Positions 8,146 through 16,595 of a stretch of DNA of 64,000 bases are shown here, in pieces (position 1 is the stretch's first letter; each line of letters starts with the position of its first letter). The position numbers and the translations under genes were made by a program. Under the pieces are notes generated by a model. The model was not told where the DNA came from, made no database searches, and saw nothing but the letters and a program-made list of their open reading frames with translations. The DNA comes from Qiania dongpingensis (lineage in GTDB: Bacteria > Bacillota > Clostridia > Lachnospirales > Lachnospiraceae): NCBI RefSeq assembly GCF_014337195.1, contig NZ_CP060634.1:992001-1056000 (forward strand), written 5' to 3'.

Positions 8146-9792
8146 ATGAAACATATCGCAACGCCAATCTGCGGGATATCCGGAGTTTACCCCGCATGTA
8201 AATACGGCCGTTCCCTCAGCCAGAAACTATATCTGGAATTAACGCCGCCCTCCGCTTCTGACACGATGGGAGATGCCGACCGCCTGCAAAACGCCCTCGA
8301 CGCGCTTTCGCTTAAAGATCGCTCCCCTTTCTCAGAACAGGCTCGCCCCTTCTTTTCCCTTCCTTATCCAGTCCTTGTCCGGGATTATCCGTCCTTCCGG
8401 CAGAAAGACTGGAAAATCACCGTAACTCTGGTGTTTACGGGCAGGAATTGGGAGATCACTTCCATTGAAGCGGGCGATACCACGAATTTCCATTATGGTC
8501 TTGCCGCAGATCTCGGCAGCACTACGGTGGCAATGGCCCTTATGAATCTGAACACGGGAGAGATTCTGGCAGAAGAAAGCTGTTTCAACCGCCAGATTTC
8601 ATTTGGAGAAGACATCTTAAACCGCATCTTCTATACCAGATCAAATCCTGAGCATCGAAAAGAGCTTCAGCAGGCAGCCGTGGACAGTCTTGTCTTTCTG
8701 ATGGAAGAGCTGGAAAAGAAAAGCGGCATTTCCGTATCTGAATGCCCTGTCATGGTCATCGGCGGAAATACCACTATGATTCACTTCCTTCTTAATATTG
8801 ACGCTTTTCCTGTCTTTATGTCGCCCTTCGCACCGGTCTTTAATCAAACCGGCTTTCTTCCCGGCCGGGAGCTTACTCTTCCTTTTTCCGGGCTGATATA
8901 CTGTCTTCCATCCTCCGCCAATTATCTGGGCGGCGATATCATCAGCGGGATTCTCGCCGCAGGGATGGCGGAAGATTCCCATATTTCCCTATATATCGAT
9001 ATCGGCACCAACGGAGAGATGGTCATAGGCAGCTCCGAATTTCTCGTAGCCGGCGCGGGCGCCGCCGGTCCGGCCCTGGAGGGCGGAATAAGCCGTTTCG
9101 GGATGCGCGCCGATACCGGCGCCATAGATTCCGTCAGAATCACGGACGGTACTCTCGTTGTCACCGTGATCGGAAACGGACCCGCAAAAGGCATATGCGG
9201 ATCCGGCATCGTGGATCTGCTGGCCCAGCTTCTTTTAAACGGATGGATGAATCTCCAGGGAAACCTTCTCATGGGAAGCTCTGACCGTATCGTCTTAAAA
9301 GACGAAGAAGCGGCCGTGGTATACGCTTGGGGAAAGGATTCCGAAACGGGTGAGGACCTGTACTTTTCTCAAAAGGACATTGACAGTTTTCTGGACACGA
9401 AGGCCGCCGCCAGCACAATGGTCTCCTGTCTGCTGGAAGAAACCGGCATTTCCACAGAAGATATAGAACGTATCTATACGGCCGGTTCCTTCGGCAGATA
9501 TCTGGACCTGGAGTCCGCTATTACCATCGGGCTTTATCCGGATCTTCCAAGGGAGCGTTTCTCCTGTGTCGGAAACGGGTCATTAAAAGGCGCCTGCAGT
9601 CTTCTCGCAGACAGGCGCCTTATGAATCAGATCTCTCATATTCTGCCGAACATTCATTATATCCAGTTCGGTATGGCAGAAGACTTTGTGACAAAAATGC
9701 GGGCCGCCAGATTCTTTCCCCATACAGATCTGGACTGCTATCCCACCGTGAAGCGGGAACTGCAGAAACGTCATATTCTGCCCGCAGAATAA
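8146..9792 (+). CDS. ASKHA-domain ATPase (DUF4445, RACo-like) lacking the ferredoxin domain
   Basis: The 548-residue protein matches the linker and ASKHA parts of RACo/RamA-type reductive activators, which use ATP to drive electron transfer to corrinoid proteins. Residues about 30-55 (ELTPPSASDTMGDADRLQNA) resemble the conserved linker. The ASKHA ATPase starts at ADLGSTTVAMAL (about 125), followed by NRQISFGEDILNRI, the phosphate loop IDIGTNGEMV (about 286) and AAGPALEGG. Family members normally carry an N-terminal [2Fe-2S] domain with a CxxxxCxxC pattern. Here only about 30 unrelated residues precede the linker, with Cys10 and Cys19. A GGAGG box precedes the ATG, so the short form looks genuine. 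Its partner corrinoid protein is not in the window. Confidence 0.8.
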   Translation: MKHIATPICGISGVYPACKYGRSLSQKLYLELTPPSASDTMGDADRLQNALDALSLKDRSPFSEQARPFFSLPYPVLVRDYPSFRQKDWKITVTLVFTGRNWEITSIEAGDTTNFHYGLAADLGSTTVAMALMNLNTGEILAEESCFNRQISFGEDILNRIFYTRSNPEHRKELQQAAVDSLVFLMEELEKKSGISVSECPVMVIGGNTTMIHFLLNIDAFPVFMSPFAPVFNQTGFLPGRELTLPFSGLIYCLPSSANYLGGDIISGILAAGMAEDSHISLYIDIGTNGEMVIGSSEFLVAGAGAAGPALEGGISRFGMRADTGAIDSVRITDGTLVVTVIGNGPAKGICGSGIVDLLAQLLLNGWMNLQGNLLMGSSDRIVLKDEEAAVVYAWGKDSETGEDLYFSQKDIDSFLDTKAAASTMVSCLLEETGISTEDIERIYTAGSFGRYLDLESAITIGLYPDLPRERFSCVGNGSLKGACSLLADRRLMNQISHILPNIHYIQFGMAEDFVTKMRAARFFPHTDLDCYPTVKRELQKRHILPAE

Positions 9793-9796
9793 ACCA

Positions 9797-10633
9797 TTAC
9801 TTTCCAGGTACATCCTCCTGGTATTTATTCACTTTTTTCCATGTCGATCTGTCCGTTCCGTTATGGGTGGAATTCGCAATCGTATCATGGAGTGTATCTG
9901 CATCCTTTGCCAGGATACTGGCTGACCCTCCCGCACTTCCGTTCCATTTGGTCGCCCCGTACCACTCCTGAGTGACCGGGTCAAACACATACGGAACCGA
10001 CCAGTTGCTGGCCGTGCCGGGGTCTTTCGTCGCGTACAGCCATGTCCTCTGCTCCATCGGCAGGGAAGAATCGGCTGACTCACTGTAAAACGGCTGAATA
10101 TAATAAGTTTCTCCGTCCACAGTCAGCGTCGGCCACTGGCCCCCATATTCTTTCAGAAATGCCTCTCTCAGGGCATAATTCTTTTTTTGAGAAGACTGTT
10201 CCGCAAATTTCTGGAAATCTCCCCAAAGTCCCAGGCTCGCGGCATTGGGATTGGCCGGAGTGCTTCCTCCGTCTCCGGAAATGCTGTCTTTATGCTTGTC
10301 ACAGACAATCTGCAGAGTATCGGTATTCTCCAGAGGATCCCCCGTGCACATCACAGTGTAAGTCCCTCCCTCCGGACATTTGATCTCCGAATCATCCACC
10401 ATCTGCTGCAGATCCCGGACAGTATGCGCCTCATCCATGGCAAGCGCATCGACCAGGTCATATATCAATGCTCTCCTATTCGACTGGCACGGCACTTTTT
10501 TTGCATTGGTGATATGCCTCATTATCCACGGCACAACGGCTGCGGCCAGGACAAGTATGATCACGATCACTACGATCAGCTCCACCAAGGTGAAGCCCTT
10601 TTTAGTATTTCTTTTCCTTTGTACGGCAACCAA
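9797..10633 (-). CDS. Type IV pilin-like protein with prepilin N-terminus
   Basis: The 278-residue protein begins with a short basic leader followed by KKGFTLVELIVVIVIILVLA, a class III prepilin peptidase site (cleavage G/F, Glu5 present) and hydrophobic helix. The remaining about 220 residues form a globular domain, rich in Trp and Tyr near the end, that I cannot assign. No prepilin peptidase, ATPase or platform gene is adjacent, so assembly would depend on a system elsewhere. The gene converges on the ASKHA gene with 4 bp between the stops. It could be a minor pseudopilin or a surface protein using pilin-type export. Confidence 0.8.
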   Translation of the reverse strand: MVAVQRKRNTKKGFTLVELIVVIVIILVLAAAVVPWIMRHITNAKKVPCQSNRRALIYDLVDALAMDEAHTVRDLQQMVDDSEIKCPEGGTYTVMCTGDPLENTDTLQIVCDKHKDSISGDGGSTPANPNAASLGLWGDFQKFAEQSSQKKNYALREAFLKEYGGQWPTLTVDGETYYIQPFYSESADSSLPMEQRTWLYATKDPGTASNWSVPYVFDPVTQEWYGATKWNGSAGGSASILAKDADTLHDTIANSTHNGTDRSTWKKVNKYQEDVPGK

Positions 10634-10717
10634 CCCCCTTCAGATCACTCTTCCTCTTTCCTATTATATCTGTTCTGCCCCAAAAGTAAAGCAGAGTTTC
10701 TCTCCTGAAAAAGCAAT

Positions 10718-10748
10718 CGGGATACTGCTTTTTTAAAGCAGTATCCCG
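10718..10748 (-). terminator. Intrinsic terminator of the TrpXYZ-type ABC operon
   Basis: A perfect 14-bp stem (CGGGATACTGCTTT with AAAGCAGTATCCCG, 3-nt loop) lies 48 bp after the ATPase stop. It is followed on the minus strand by ATTGCTTTTTC. Confidence 0.85.
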
Positions 10749-10795
10749 CTGGATATTTCCTGTGAGGCCTAAATCTGGCCTACTCTGTTTATCTC

Positions 10796-11593
10796 TCAGT
10801 CCGCCAGTATCATACGGTCATTGGCAAATTCTCCGCCGCTGGCGTCTTCAAACTTCTTCATCAAGTCTTCTACGGTGAGCTTCTTCTTTTCCTCTCCCCG
10901 CACGTCATAAATGATATGTCCTTCATGCATCATGACCAGCCGGTTCCCCAGACGGATGGCGTCCTTCATGTTATGGGTCACCATTAACGCCGTCAGCTTC
11001 TCCTCTGCGATGATCTCTTCTGTCAGGTTCAGCACCTTTTTAGCCGTTCTCGGATCCAGAGCAGCCGTGTGCTCATCCAAAAGCAGCAGCTTCGGCTTCT
11101 GCAGCGTCGCCATCAAAAGAGTCAGCGCCTGCCTCTGTCCTCCGGATAGAAGGCCCACCTTAGATGTCATACGGTCCTCGAGACCAAGGCCGAGGCGTTT
11201 AAGCTCTCCGTAAAACACCTCTTTTTCTTCTTTTGTGACGCCCCATTTGAGTCCCCGTCTCCTGCCCCTTCTGTGGGCCAGAGCCAAGTTCTCCACAATC
11301 TGCATATTTGCCGCGGTCCCCATCATCGGATCTTGGAATACGCGGCCCAAAAGAGCTGCCCGCTTATATTCCGGCTGTCTGGAAATATTGACTCCATCCA
11401 GGAAGATAGTCCCGCAGTCTATGGGATAAACGCCCGCGATCATATTAAGCGTCGTGGATTTTCCCGCTCCGTTTCCTCCGATTATCGTCACAAAATCCTC
11501 AGGCTCCAGATGCAGATTGATATCACGCAGAGCCTGCTTTTCATTTACCGTTCCAGGATTGAAGGTTTTGCTCACATGGCTGATTCTTAACAT
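10796..11593 (-). CDS. ABC transporter ATP-binding protein (TrpXYZ-type importer)
   Basis: The 265-residue ATPase shows Walker A GGNGAGKST, signature LSGGQRQALTLLMATL, Walker B LLLLDEHTAALDP and the H-loop VTHNM. The DEHTAALDP variant is typical of the ATPase in the operon formed by a lipoprotein receptor, a LivH-like permease and this ATPase (COG1101). The insertion LALAHRRGRRRGLKWG after the Q-loop is also usual in that family. Its start overlaps the end of the permease gene by 7 bp, so it is the third gene of a receptor-permease-ATPase operon on the minus strand. A terminator hairpin follows. Confidence 0.92.
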   Translation of the reverse strand: MLRISHVSKTFNPGTVNEKQALRDINLHLEPEDFVTIIGGNGAGKSTTLNMIAGVYPIDCGTIFLDGVNISRQPEYKRAALLGRVFQDPMMGTAANMQIVENLALAHRRGRRRGLKWGVTKEEKEVFYGELKRLGLGLEDRMTSKVGLLSGGQRQALTLLMATLQKPKLLLLDEHTAALDPRTAKKVLNLTEEIIAEEKLTALMVTHNMKDAIRLGNRLVMMHEGHIIYDVRGEEKKKLTVEDLMKKFEDASGGEFANDRMILAD

Positions 11594-12525
11594 GCTCCTT
11601 TCCCTCCTTTCCCGGTCTGGCCGTCCGTCATCGGGTCATAGTTCGACGCCTGTCTCCGCTTATCCAGCAAGACGGGCACCGTCAGGGCCGCCGCGACCAG
11701 AATGGCCGTAAGAAGTTTCAGATCATCGGTGTTAAGGCCCATCTGCAGGACTACCGCTACGATGATCCGGTATATCACAGAACCGACCACCACAGAAATC
11801 AGCTTGACGCCAAAACTGCTCTTCTTGCCAAAGATGACTTCACCGATGATGATGGATGCCAGGCCGATGACAATGGCCCCGGTCCCCTGCTTTACATCCG
11901 CGTATCCCTGACTCTGTGTCACCAAGGCGCCGGATAAAGCGACCAGGCCGTTGCTGATGGCCAGCCCCAGCACCTTATGGGTATTGGTGTTCATGCCAAG
12001 AGAACGGACCATATTTTCATTGTTTCCGGTCGCCCGGATGGCAGAGCCAATCTCCGTCCCGAAAAACCAGTACAGGAAGGAAATAAGAACTGCCGTAAAG
12101 ATCAATCCTATTATCAGCGATACCCAGTTCTGGGAAAGCCCGGTCAGCCCGGTCAGCCCCTTGAATATGGTCGGAACTTTTAAAAGGGGCGTATTGGAAC
12201 GTCCCATAATCCTTAGATTGATGGAATACAGTCCTATCTGTGTCAGAATTCCTGCCAGAATCGCCGGAATCTCACATTTCGTATGCAGCACGCCGGTTAT
12301 AAAGCCTGCCGCCATACCTGTTAAAATAGCTGCCAGCACCGCCAGGTATGGATTAACACCGGCCGTGATAAGTGCGGCACAGGTACAGCCCCCCAGAGCA
12401 AAGCTGCCGTCCACGGTCAGATCTGCCACATCCAGTATCCGGTATGTCAGATAAACGCCCAGCGCCATGATACCCCAGAGGATCCCCTGGCTTATGGCGC
12501 CCTGAATCGCTAATAAAACCCCCAT
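11587..12525 (-). CDS. ABC transporter permease (LivH-like, TrpXYZ-type importer)
   Basis: The 312-residue integral membrane protein has about 8-9 hydrophobic segments and the N-terminal signature GILWGIMALGVYLTYRILDVADLTVDGSF. That signature is characteristic of COG4120 permeases, which pair with a COG2984 receptor. The conserved coupling segment around GLAISNGLVALSGALVTQSQGYAD is present, as is a highly charged C-terminus (LLDKRRQASNYDPM). It lies between the lipoprotein gene (29-bp gap) and the ATPase gene (7-bp overlap). Members of this group import tryptophan or other small ligands in Firmicutes; the ligand here is unknown. Confidence 0.9.
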   Translation of the reverse strand: MGVLLAIQGAISQGILWGIMALGVYLTYRILDVADLTVDGSFALGGCTCAALITAGVNPYLAVLAAILTGMAAGFITGVLHTKCEIPAILAGILTQIGLYSINLRIMGRSNTPLLKVPTIFKGLTGLTGLSQNWVSLIIGLIFTAVLISFLYWFFGTEIGSAIRATGNNENMVRSLGMNTNTHKVLGLAISNGLVALSGALVTQSQGYADVKQGTGAIVIGLASIIIGEVIFGKKSSFGVKLISVVVGSVIYRIIVAVVLQMGLNTDDLKLLTAILVAAALTVPVLLDKRRQASNYDPMTDGQTGKGGKGAC

Positions 12526-12554
12526 AATCGCCCGTCTCCTTCATCTATCGCCGT

Positions 12555-13652
12555 TTATTCTGCCAAATCCTTCGCTTTGTCCTTTACGGCATCCAGACTT
12601 ACGCCCAGCTCTGCCGCAGCTTCCGAATTCACGGCCAGCGTACAGTCATCCGCGCTGATATACCGAATCGGCATGGCGCTCACGTCGGAACCGTTTTTAA
12701 GGATCTCCACAGCCATTTCTCCGGCCATTTTCCCAAGAGAATAGTAATCAAGGCCATATGTAGCAAGACCGCCGTTGGTCACCATACCCTCTTCTCCCAC
12801 GATACAGGGCAGTCCGTTGGGATTGGTCACCATGGATACCGTAGCCATGCCTTCCGCCAGCAGATTGTCGGTGGGGATATAAACTGCGTCTACTTTTCCG
12901 ATCATGGACTCTGCAACAGACTGAATCATGCTGGAATCCGATACGGTGAACTCTTCAAACTCCAGGCCCTTTGCCTCGCATACTGATTTCGCCAGATCCG
13001 CCTGTACGATGGAGTTGTCTTCGGAGGAGCAGTACATGATGCCGATCTTCTTTGCGTCGGGAAGAAGTTCCTGAAGCAGGGAAATCTGTTCTTCTACGGG
13101 GTTCATATCGGAAGAACCGGAGACATTGGTGCCCGGCTTGTCATTGCTCTCCACCAGCCCGGCTACTTCAAAGTCTGTCACAGCCGTCGCCAGAACCGGA
13201 ATCTCCGTCGTTTTTCCAGCCACTGCCTGTGCCGCCGGAGTCGCGATCGCCAGTATCAGATCGCTGCTGTTGTTCACCAGCTTATTCGCGATCGTCTCAC
13301 AGTTGGAGGTGTCACCCTGTGCGTTGTTGAAATCCAATTCCAGGTTTTTCCCTTCCTCATATCCGGCTTCTTTCAGCGCGTCTTTAAAGCCTTCGTAGCT
13401 CGCGTCAAGGGCAGGATGCTCAGCCAGCTGGATAACGCCGATCTTTACAGTCTCGTTCCCTGCTTTCGTGTCCTCGCCGTCCGCAGCCTTCGTCGTCTCT
13501 CCGGCTTTTGTCGTCTCCTCTGCCTTCGTCGTCTTTTCCGCTGTCGTTTCCTTCGCCTTTGTGGTTTCCTTTGCGTCCTTATTTCCGCAGGAAGCCAACA
13601 GACCTACGGCGAGCAGCGCCGCCGTCATAAGTGCCAATGCTTTCCTTTTCAT
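12555..13652 (-). CDS. ABC transporter substrate-binding lipoprotein (TrpX-type)
   Basis: The 365-residue protein has a lipoprotein signal peptide: basic MKRK, a hydrophobic core, then LLASC with the lipidated Cys at residue 22. Residues about 28-68 are a low-complexity Thr/Glu/Lys/Ala linker with ETTKA repeated several times, a flexible tether on the cell surface. From IGVIQLAEHPALDASYEGFKDAL the COG2984 periplasmic-binding fold follows, with the conserved NPVEEQISLLQELLPDAKKIGI hinge region. It is the first gene of the operon. No T-box or other riboswitch is evident in the short 79-bp region upstream, so tryptophan specificity is not supported by regulation. Confidence 0.92.
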   Translation of the reverse strand: MKRKALALMTAALLAVGLLASCGNKDAKETTKAKETTAEKTTKAEETTKAGETTKAADGEDTKAGNETVKIGVIQLAEHPALDASYEGFKDALKEAGYEEGKNLELDFNNAQGDTSNCETIANKLVNNSSDLILAIATPAAQAVAGKTTEIPVLATAVTDFEVAGLVESNDKPGTNVSGSSDMNPVEEQISLLQELLPDAKKIGIMYCSSEDNSIVQADLAKSVCEAKGLEFEEFTVSDSSMIQSVAESMIGKVDAVYIPTDNLLAEGMATVSMVTNPNGLPCIVGEEGMVTNGGLATYGLDYYSLGKMAGEMAVEILKNGSDVSAMPIRYISADDCTLAVNSEAAAELGVSLDAVKDKAKDLAE

Positions 13653-13731
13653 CTCAAAATCCTCTCTTTTCTTTATGATATAGCCCTATTATCATACTAC
13701 AAAAGATGAGGAAGGTCAATACGTTAAAGCG

Positions 13732-14361
13732 TTACGGTTTAAAGCGACGCCACACTACCCCCGCAAGTAAAAGCAGGGTCCCGGCAGCCGCCAGATAGAA
13801 TTTAGGAACATAGCTTCCTCCCATCATGGAAAACAGATAAAAGTTCTTCAGATATTTGTCTCCGTTGAAATTTGTGACATAATAAACGATGGGAATCATA
13901 TATCCGACCGCGATATTGTCAGTGAGACTGTAAAAGAACATGCCCAGCCCTCCCAGGAACAGGGCTCCCGCCAAAGTACCCAAATAATAGTTCCACATCG
14001 GGAATTCGCAGCCGTTGTATTTAAGAAACACCACGCACACTCCTGTGTACAGCGCCAAAAATACCAGCGCCTCCAAAAGGCGGATCACATGGAGACACGT
14101 AATAGGCACCTTTTTGGAACGCAGAAGATCCCGGATATTCCTGTCCTGGTCCGGCAGGAAAGCCGGAACCAGGAAAATGATTCCCATGAGCGCCGCATAC
14201 ATTTCCAGGGTCTGCGCCGTCTCATTTGGTTCCAGATACTGCACCCCTGTCAGAAACGGCATCAGGCAGAGCAGTAGAAACCCCGCCAGCAGATGGAATT
14301 TCAGATGATATTTCAGATGAATCTTACCGGCTTTTACGTAATTTTCCACGACGTATGCCAC
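13732..14361 (-). CDS. Membrane protein of the adjacent ABC-2 system
   Basis: The 209-residue protein has about six hydrophobic segments (for example LLAGFLLLCLMPFL, MGIIFLVPAFL, LVFLALYTGVCVVFL and the C-terminal LAAAGTLLLLAGVVWRRF). No enzyme motif is visible. Its start lies 38 bp inside the end of the upstream permease gene, so it is the third gene of the ATPase-permease-membrane protein operon. It is probably a second, accessory permease subunit. I do not recognise a named family. Confidence 0.7.
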   Translation of the reverse strand: MAYVVENYVKAGKIHLKYHLKFHLLAGFLLLCLMPFLTGVQYLEPNETAQTLEMYAALMGIIFLVPAFLPDQDRNIRDLLRSKKVPITCLHVIRLLEALVFLALYTGVCVVFLKYNGCEFPMWNYYLGTLAGALFLGGLGMFFYSLTDNIAVGYMIPIVYYVTNFNGDKYLKNFYLFSMMGGSYVPKFYLAAAGTLLLLAGVVWRRFKP

Positions 14362-15559
14362 CTCCTTTCCGCTTCCATGTATACACTCCGATGCAGAGCA
14401 GCACCAGCACAGCCGTCAGAACTCCATAAAAGATCCGGTTGGCGATCAGGTCCGGCAGCTGTCTGAAAAACAGTTCTGTATTTCCAAAATCATTGAACCG
14501 CGGTATAAATTTAAGGCCAAAGTTTCCATTGAGTCCTCCGAAGGACTGGAATACACTGAAGAACCAGAAAATCCCCTGGATCAGCACAGCCCATACGCTC
14601 TCTGTGAGCTCACTGATCAAAAAGCCTGCCGCCAGTGTAAACGCTACGGTAGGAAACAGCCAGCCGCCTACATATTTTACAAAAGCAAGGTGGTCCACAG
14701 CGATCCCCGCCCCGGCGGCAGCCGCGCCGCACTGGATATGAACGGCCGCGGCCATCACAATTACCGGCAGCATCGTCATGAATAGGGCGGCGAGGTACCT
14801 GGATAGTATCACACATGCGGATGACGCCTTCTTGGAGTAGATTACCTGCGAAGCTTTGGAGCGTTTATCCTTCAGTGTCCTGGCCACCGCAAGGAACATC
14901 GGCAGGATTGACAGCATCAGCCCCATATAATCACAGAACAGGCGGGCATAAGCGCCGGTATACCGGTCCTTCTCCACAATTGCCTCGTAATCCTCCAACG
15001 CCCCCTCGTAGGTCTGGGGCACCAGTATTCCATTCTTTAAGACCTCCGGGGCATAAGTAGAATGTCCTCCCAGCATGTCGTCAATCTCCCCCATCAGCTC
15101 TATAAAGCGTTCATATGTCAGCCCCTGCGCCGGACTGACGTCCGGCGTGACGACAACGCCTTCCATCTGATTAGCCTCTGCTTCATTGATATAATTACTG
15201 ATGATGTCTCCCAGTTCTTCTTTGGAAGCTCCTACGAGTTCCCCCATGATTTTTTCCATCTGCACCATCTTTTTTTCACCCAGGACCACTTTTTTATAAA
15301 ATCCAAGGGGATACGTGGTATAGCGGTTCTGTACATAATCCAGGGAAAGGTTTTGCAGCGTCCTGTTCATGATCACCTGTTCATCTCTGGAATACGTATG
15401 CCCATACTCTTCCTGTCCCTGCTGCGGCTTGGCAAGATTCCAGTTTTCTTCCCCAAGCTGGCTCATGAAAAACAAGATCAGGCAGGCCAGGAACGCATAG
15501 TATACGATACTTTTGCCTATCTGTCTGCACTCTTTCCAAAACAGTGAAATAAACATCAA
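14324..15559 (-). CDS. ABC-2 type transporter permease subunit (411 aa)
   Basis: The protein has one N-terminal hydrophobic helix (SIVYYAFLACLILFFMSQ), a long extracytoplasmic region of about 160 residues, and then at least five helices in the C-terminal half. This is the layout of ABC-2 permeases of the NatB/YfiN type. The ATG overlaps the ATPase stop (ATGA). The C-terminal tail is very basic. The operon sits beside a two-component system in the same orientation, as in many antimicrobial-peptide or cell-envelope stress exporters. The substrate is not known. Confidence 0.8.
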   Translation of the reverse strand: MMFISLFWKECRQIGKSIVYYAFLACLILFFMSQLGEENWNLAKPQQGQEEYGHTYSRDEQVIMNRTLQNLSLDYVQNRYTTYPLGFYKKVVLGEKKMVQMEKIMGELVGASKEELGDIISNYINEAEANQMEGVVVTPDVSPAQGLTYERFIELMGEIDDMLGGHSTYAPEVLKNGILVPQTYEGALEDYEAIVEKDRYTGAYARLFCDYMGLMLSILPMFLAVARTLKDKRSKASQVIYSKKASSACVILSRYLAALFMTMLPVIVMAAAVHIQCGAAAAGAGIAVDHLAFVKYVGGWLFPTVAFTLAAGFLISELTESVWAVLIQGIFWFFSVFQSFGGLNGNFGLKFIPRFNDFGNTELFFRQLPDLIANRIFYGVLTAVLVLLCIGVYTWKRKGGGIRRGKLRKSR

Positions 15560-16428
15560 AGTTCCCCCCCCTCCACATGCATCAAATACAGATACGCGTC
15601 CTCAACGCCTGCCCTGCAAAGCTTCGCCGGAAAAACAGGAGGAACGTCGGAAATAAACCGGACTGTCACCGAGCCCCCCACCGCCAGCATCGAAGTCACC
15701 GGATACATAGACTGCACCTTTGGAAGCTCAAGCTTTGAGATCTCCGCGCTGTAGACCCGTCCTTCCGTCATACTCAGCAGCTGCCCCACTGTCCCGTTGA
15801 AGATCAGCTCTCCTTCATCCAGGATTCCTATGTGTTCACAGGTAGCTTCCACATCCCCAACAATATGAGTGGATAAAATGACGATCCTGTCCTGGGCGGT
15901 TTCACAAAGAAGATTTCGAAATCGTACCCGTTCCTCCGGATCAAGCCCTGCCGTAGGTTCATCCACGATGAGCACTTTCGGATCGTGGAGGATTGCCTGT
16001 GCGATTCCAAGCCGTCTCCGCATGCCGCCGGACATGGCCTTCACCTTCGTCTTGACCTGAGCATCCAGATTCACTTTCTCCAAAAGAGGCAGGATTCGTT
16101 CTTTCCTCTCTTGTTTTGACAAGCCCGATAGAGCTCCCAGATAGTCCATTGCCTCATAGGCGCTCATACTCCCATACATGGAGAAATCCTGCGGCAGATA
16201 TCCGACCATGGAACGCACTTCTTTCGCATGCTCTACTGGAACCCCGCAGACCTTGACCGTTCCTTCACTTTTCTTTAACAATGTGGACAATACCTTCATC
16301 AGGGTCGTCTTTCCCGCCCCATTCTTTCCCAGCAGGCCGAACATCCCAGAGGATATTGTAAGGTTAACATCCCGAAGCGCCTGCTTCTTCCCATAATACT
16401 GATTTAAATGCTCAATCGAAATTTCCAT
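15556..16428 (-). CDS. ABC transporter ATP-binding protein (ABC-2 exporter)
   Basis: The 290-residue ATPase has Walker A GLLGKNGAGKTTLMKVL, signature MSGGMRRRLGIAQAI, Walker B VLIVDEPTAGLDPEER and the H-loop STHIV. The GLDPEER ending and an extra C-terminal domain of about 75 residues are typical of CcmA/NatA-type ATPases that drive ABC-2 permeases. An AAAGGAGAT box precedes the ATG. It is first in a three-gene operon with two membrane proteins and lies directly downstream of a histidine kinase/response regulator pair, which may regulate it. Confidence 0.92.
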   Translation of the reverse strand: MEISIEHLNQYYGKKQALRDVNLTISSGMFGLLGKNGAGKTTLMKVLSTLLKKSEGTVKVCGVPVEHAKEVRSMVGYLPQDFSMYGSMSAYEAMDYLGALSGLSKQERKERILPLLEKVNLDAQVKTKVKAMSGGMRRRLGIAQAILHDPKVLIVDEPTAGLDPEERVRFRNLLCETAQDRIVILSTHIVGDVEATCEHIGILDEGELIFNGTVGQLLSMTEGRVYSAEISKLELPKVQSMYPVTSMLAVGGSVTVRFISDVPPVFPAKLCRAGVEDAYLYLMHVEGGEL

Positions 16429-16595
16429 CTTTTTCTATCTCCTTTACTATAATAGACTCCTGATCAGATTCCCCATCCCCCGTAAAATAAAATGACCCCG
16501 ACGGACAGGTGTATTTCCTTCTGTCAGGATCATTGTAAACATAAATTCTCTACTCTTTCCCTATATCTGGCGTCTTATTTCTTTTTAATTTTCCG

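Noticed and set aside
13653..13731. T-box or tryptophan riboswitch for the TrpXYZ-type operon
   Set aside because: The gap is only 79 bp and has no T-box sequence or terminator, so tryptophan control is not supported.
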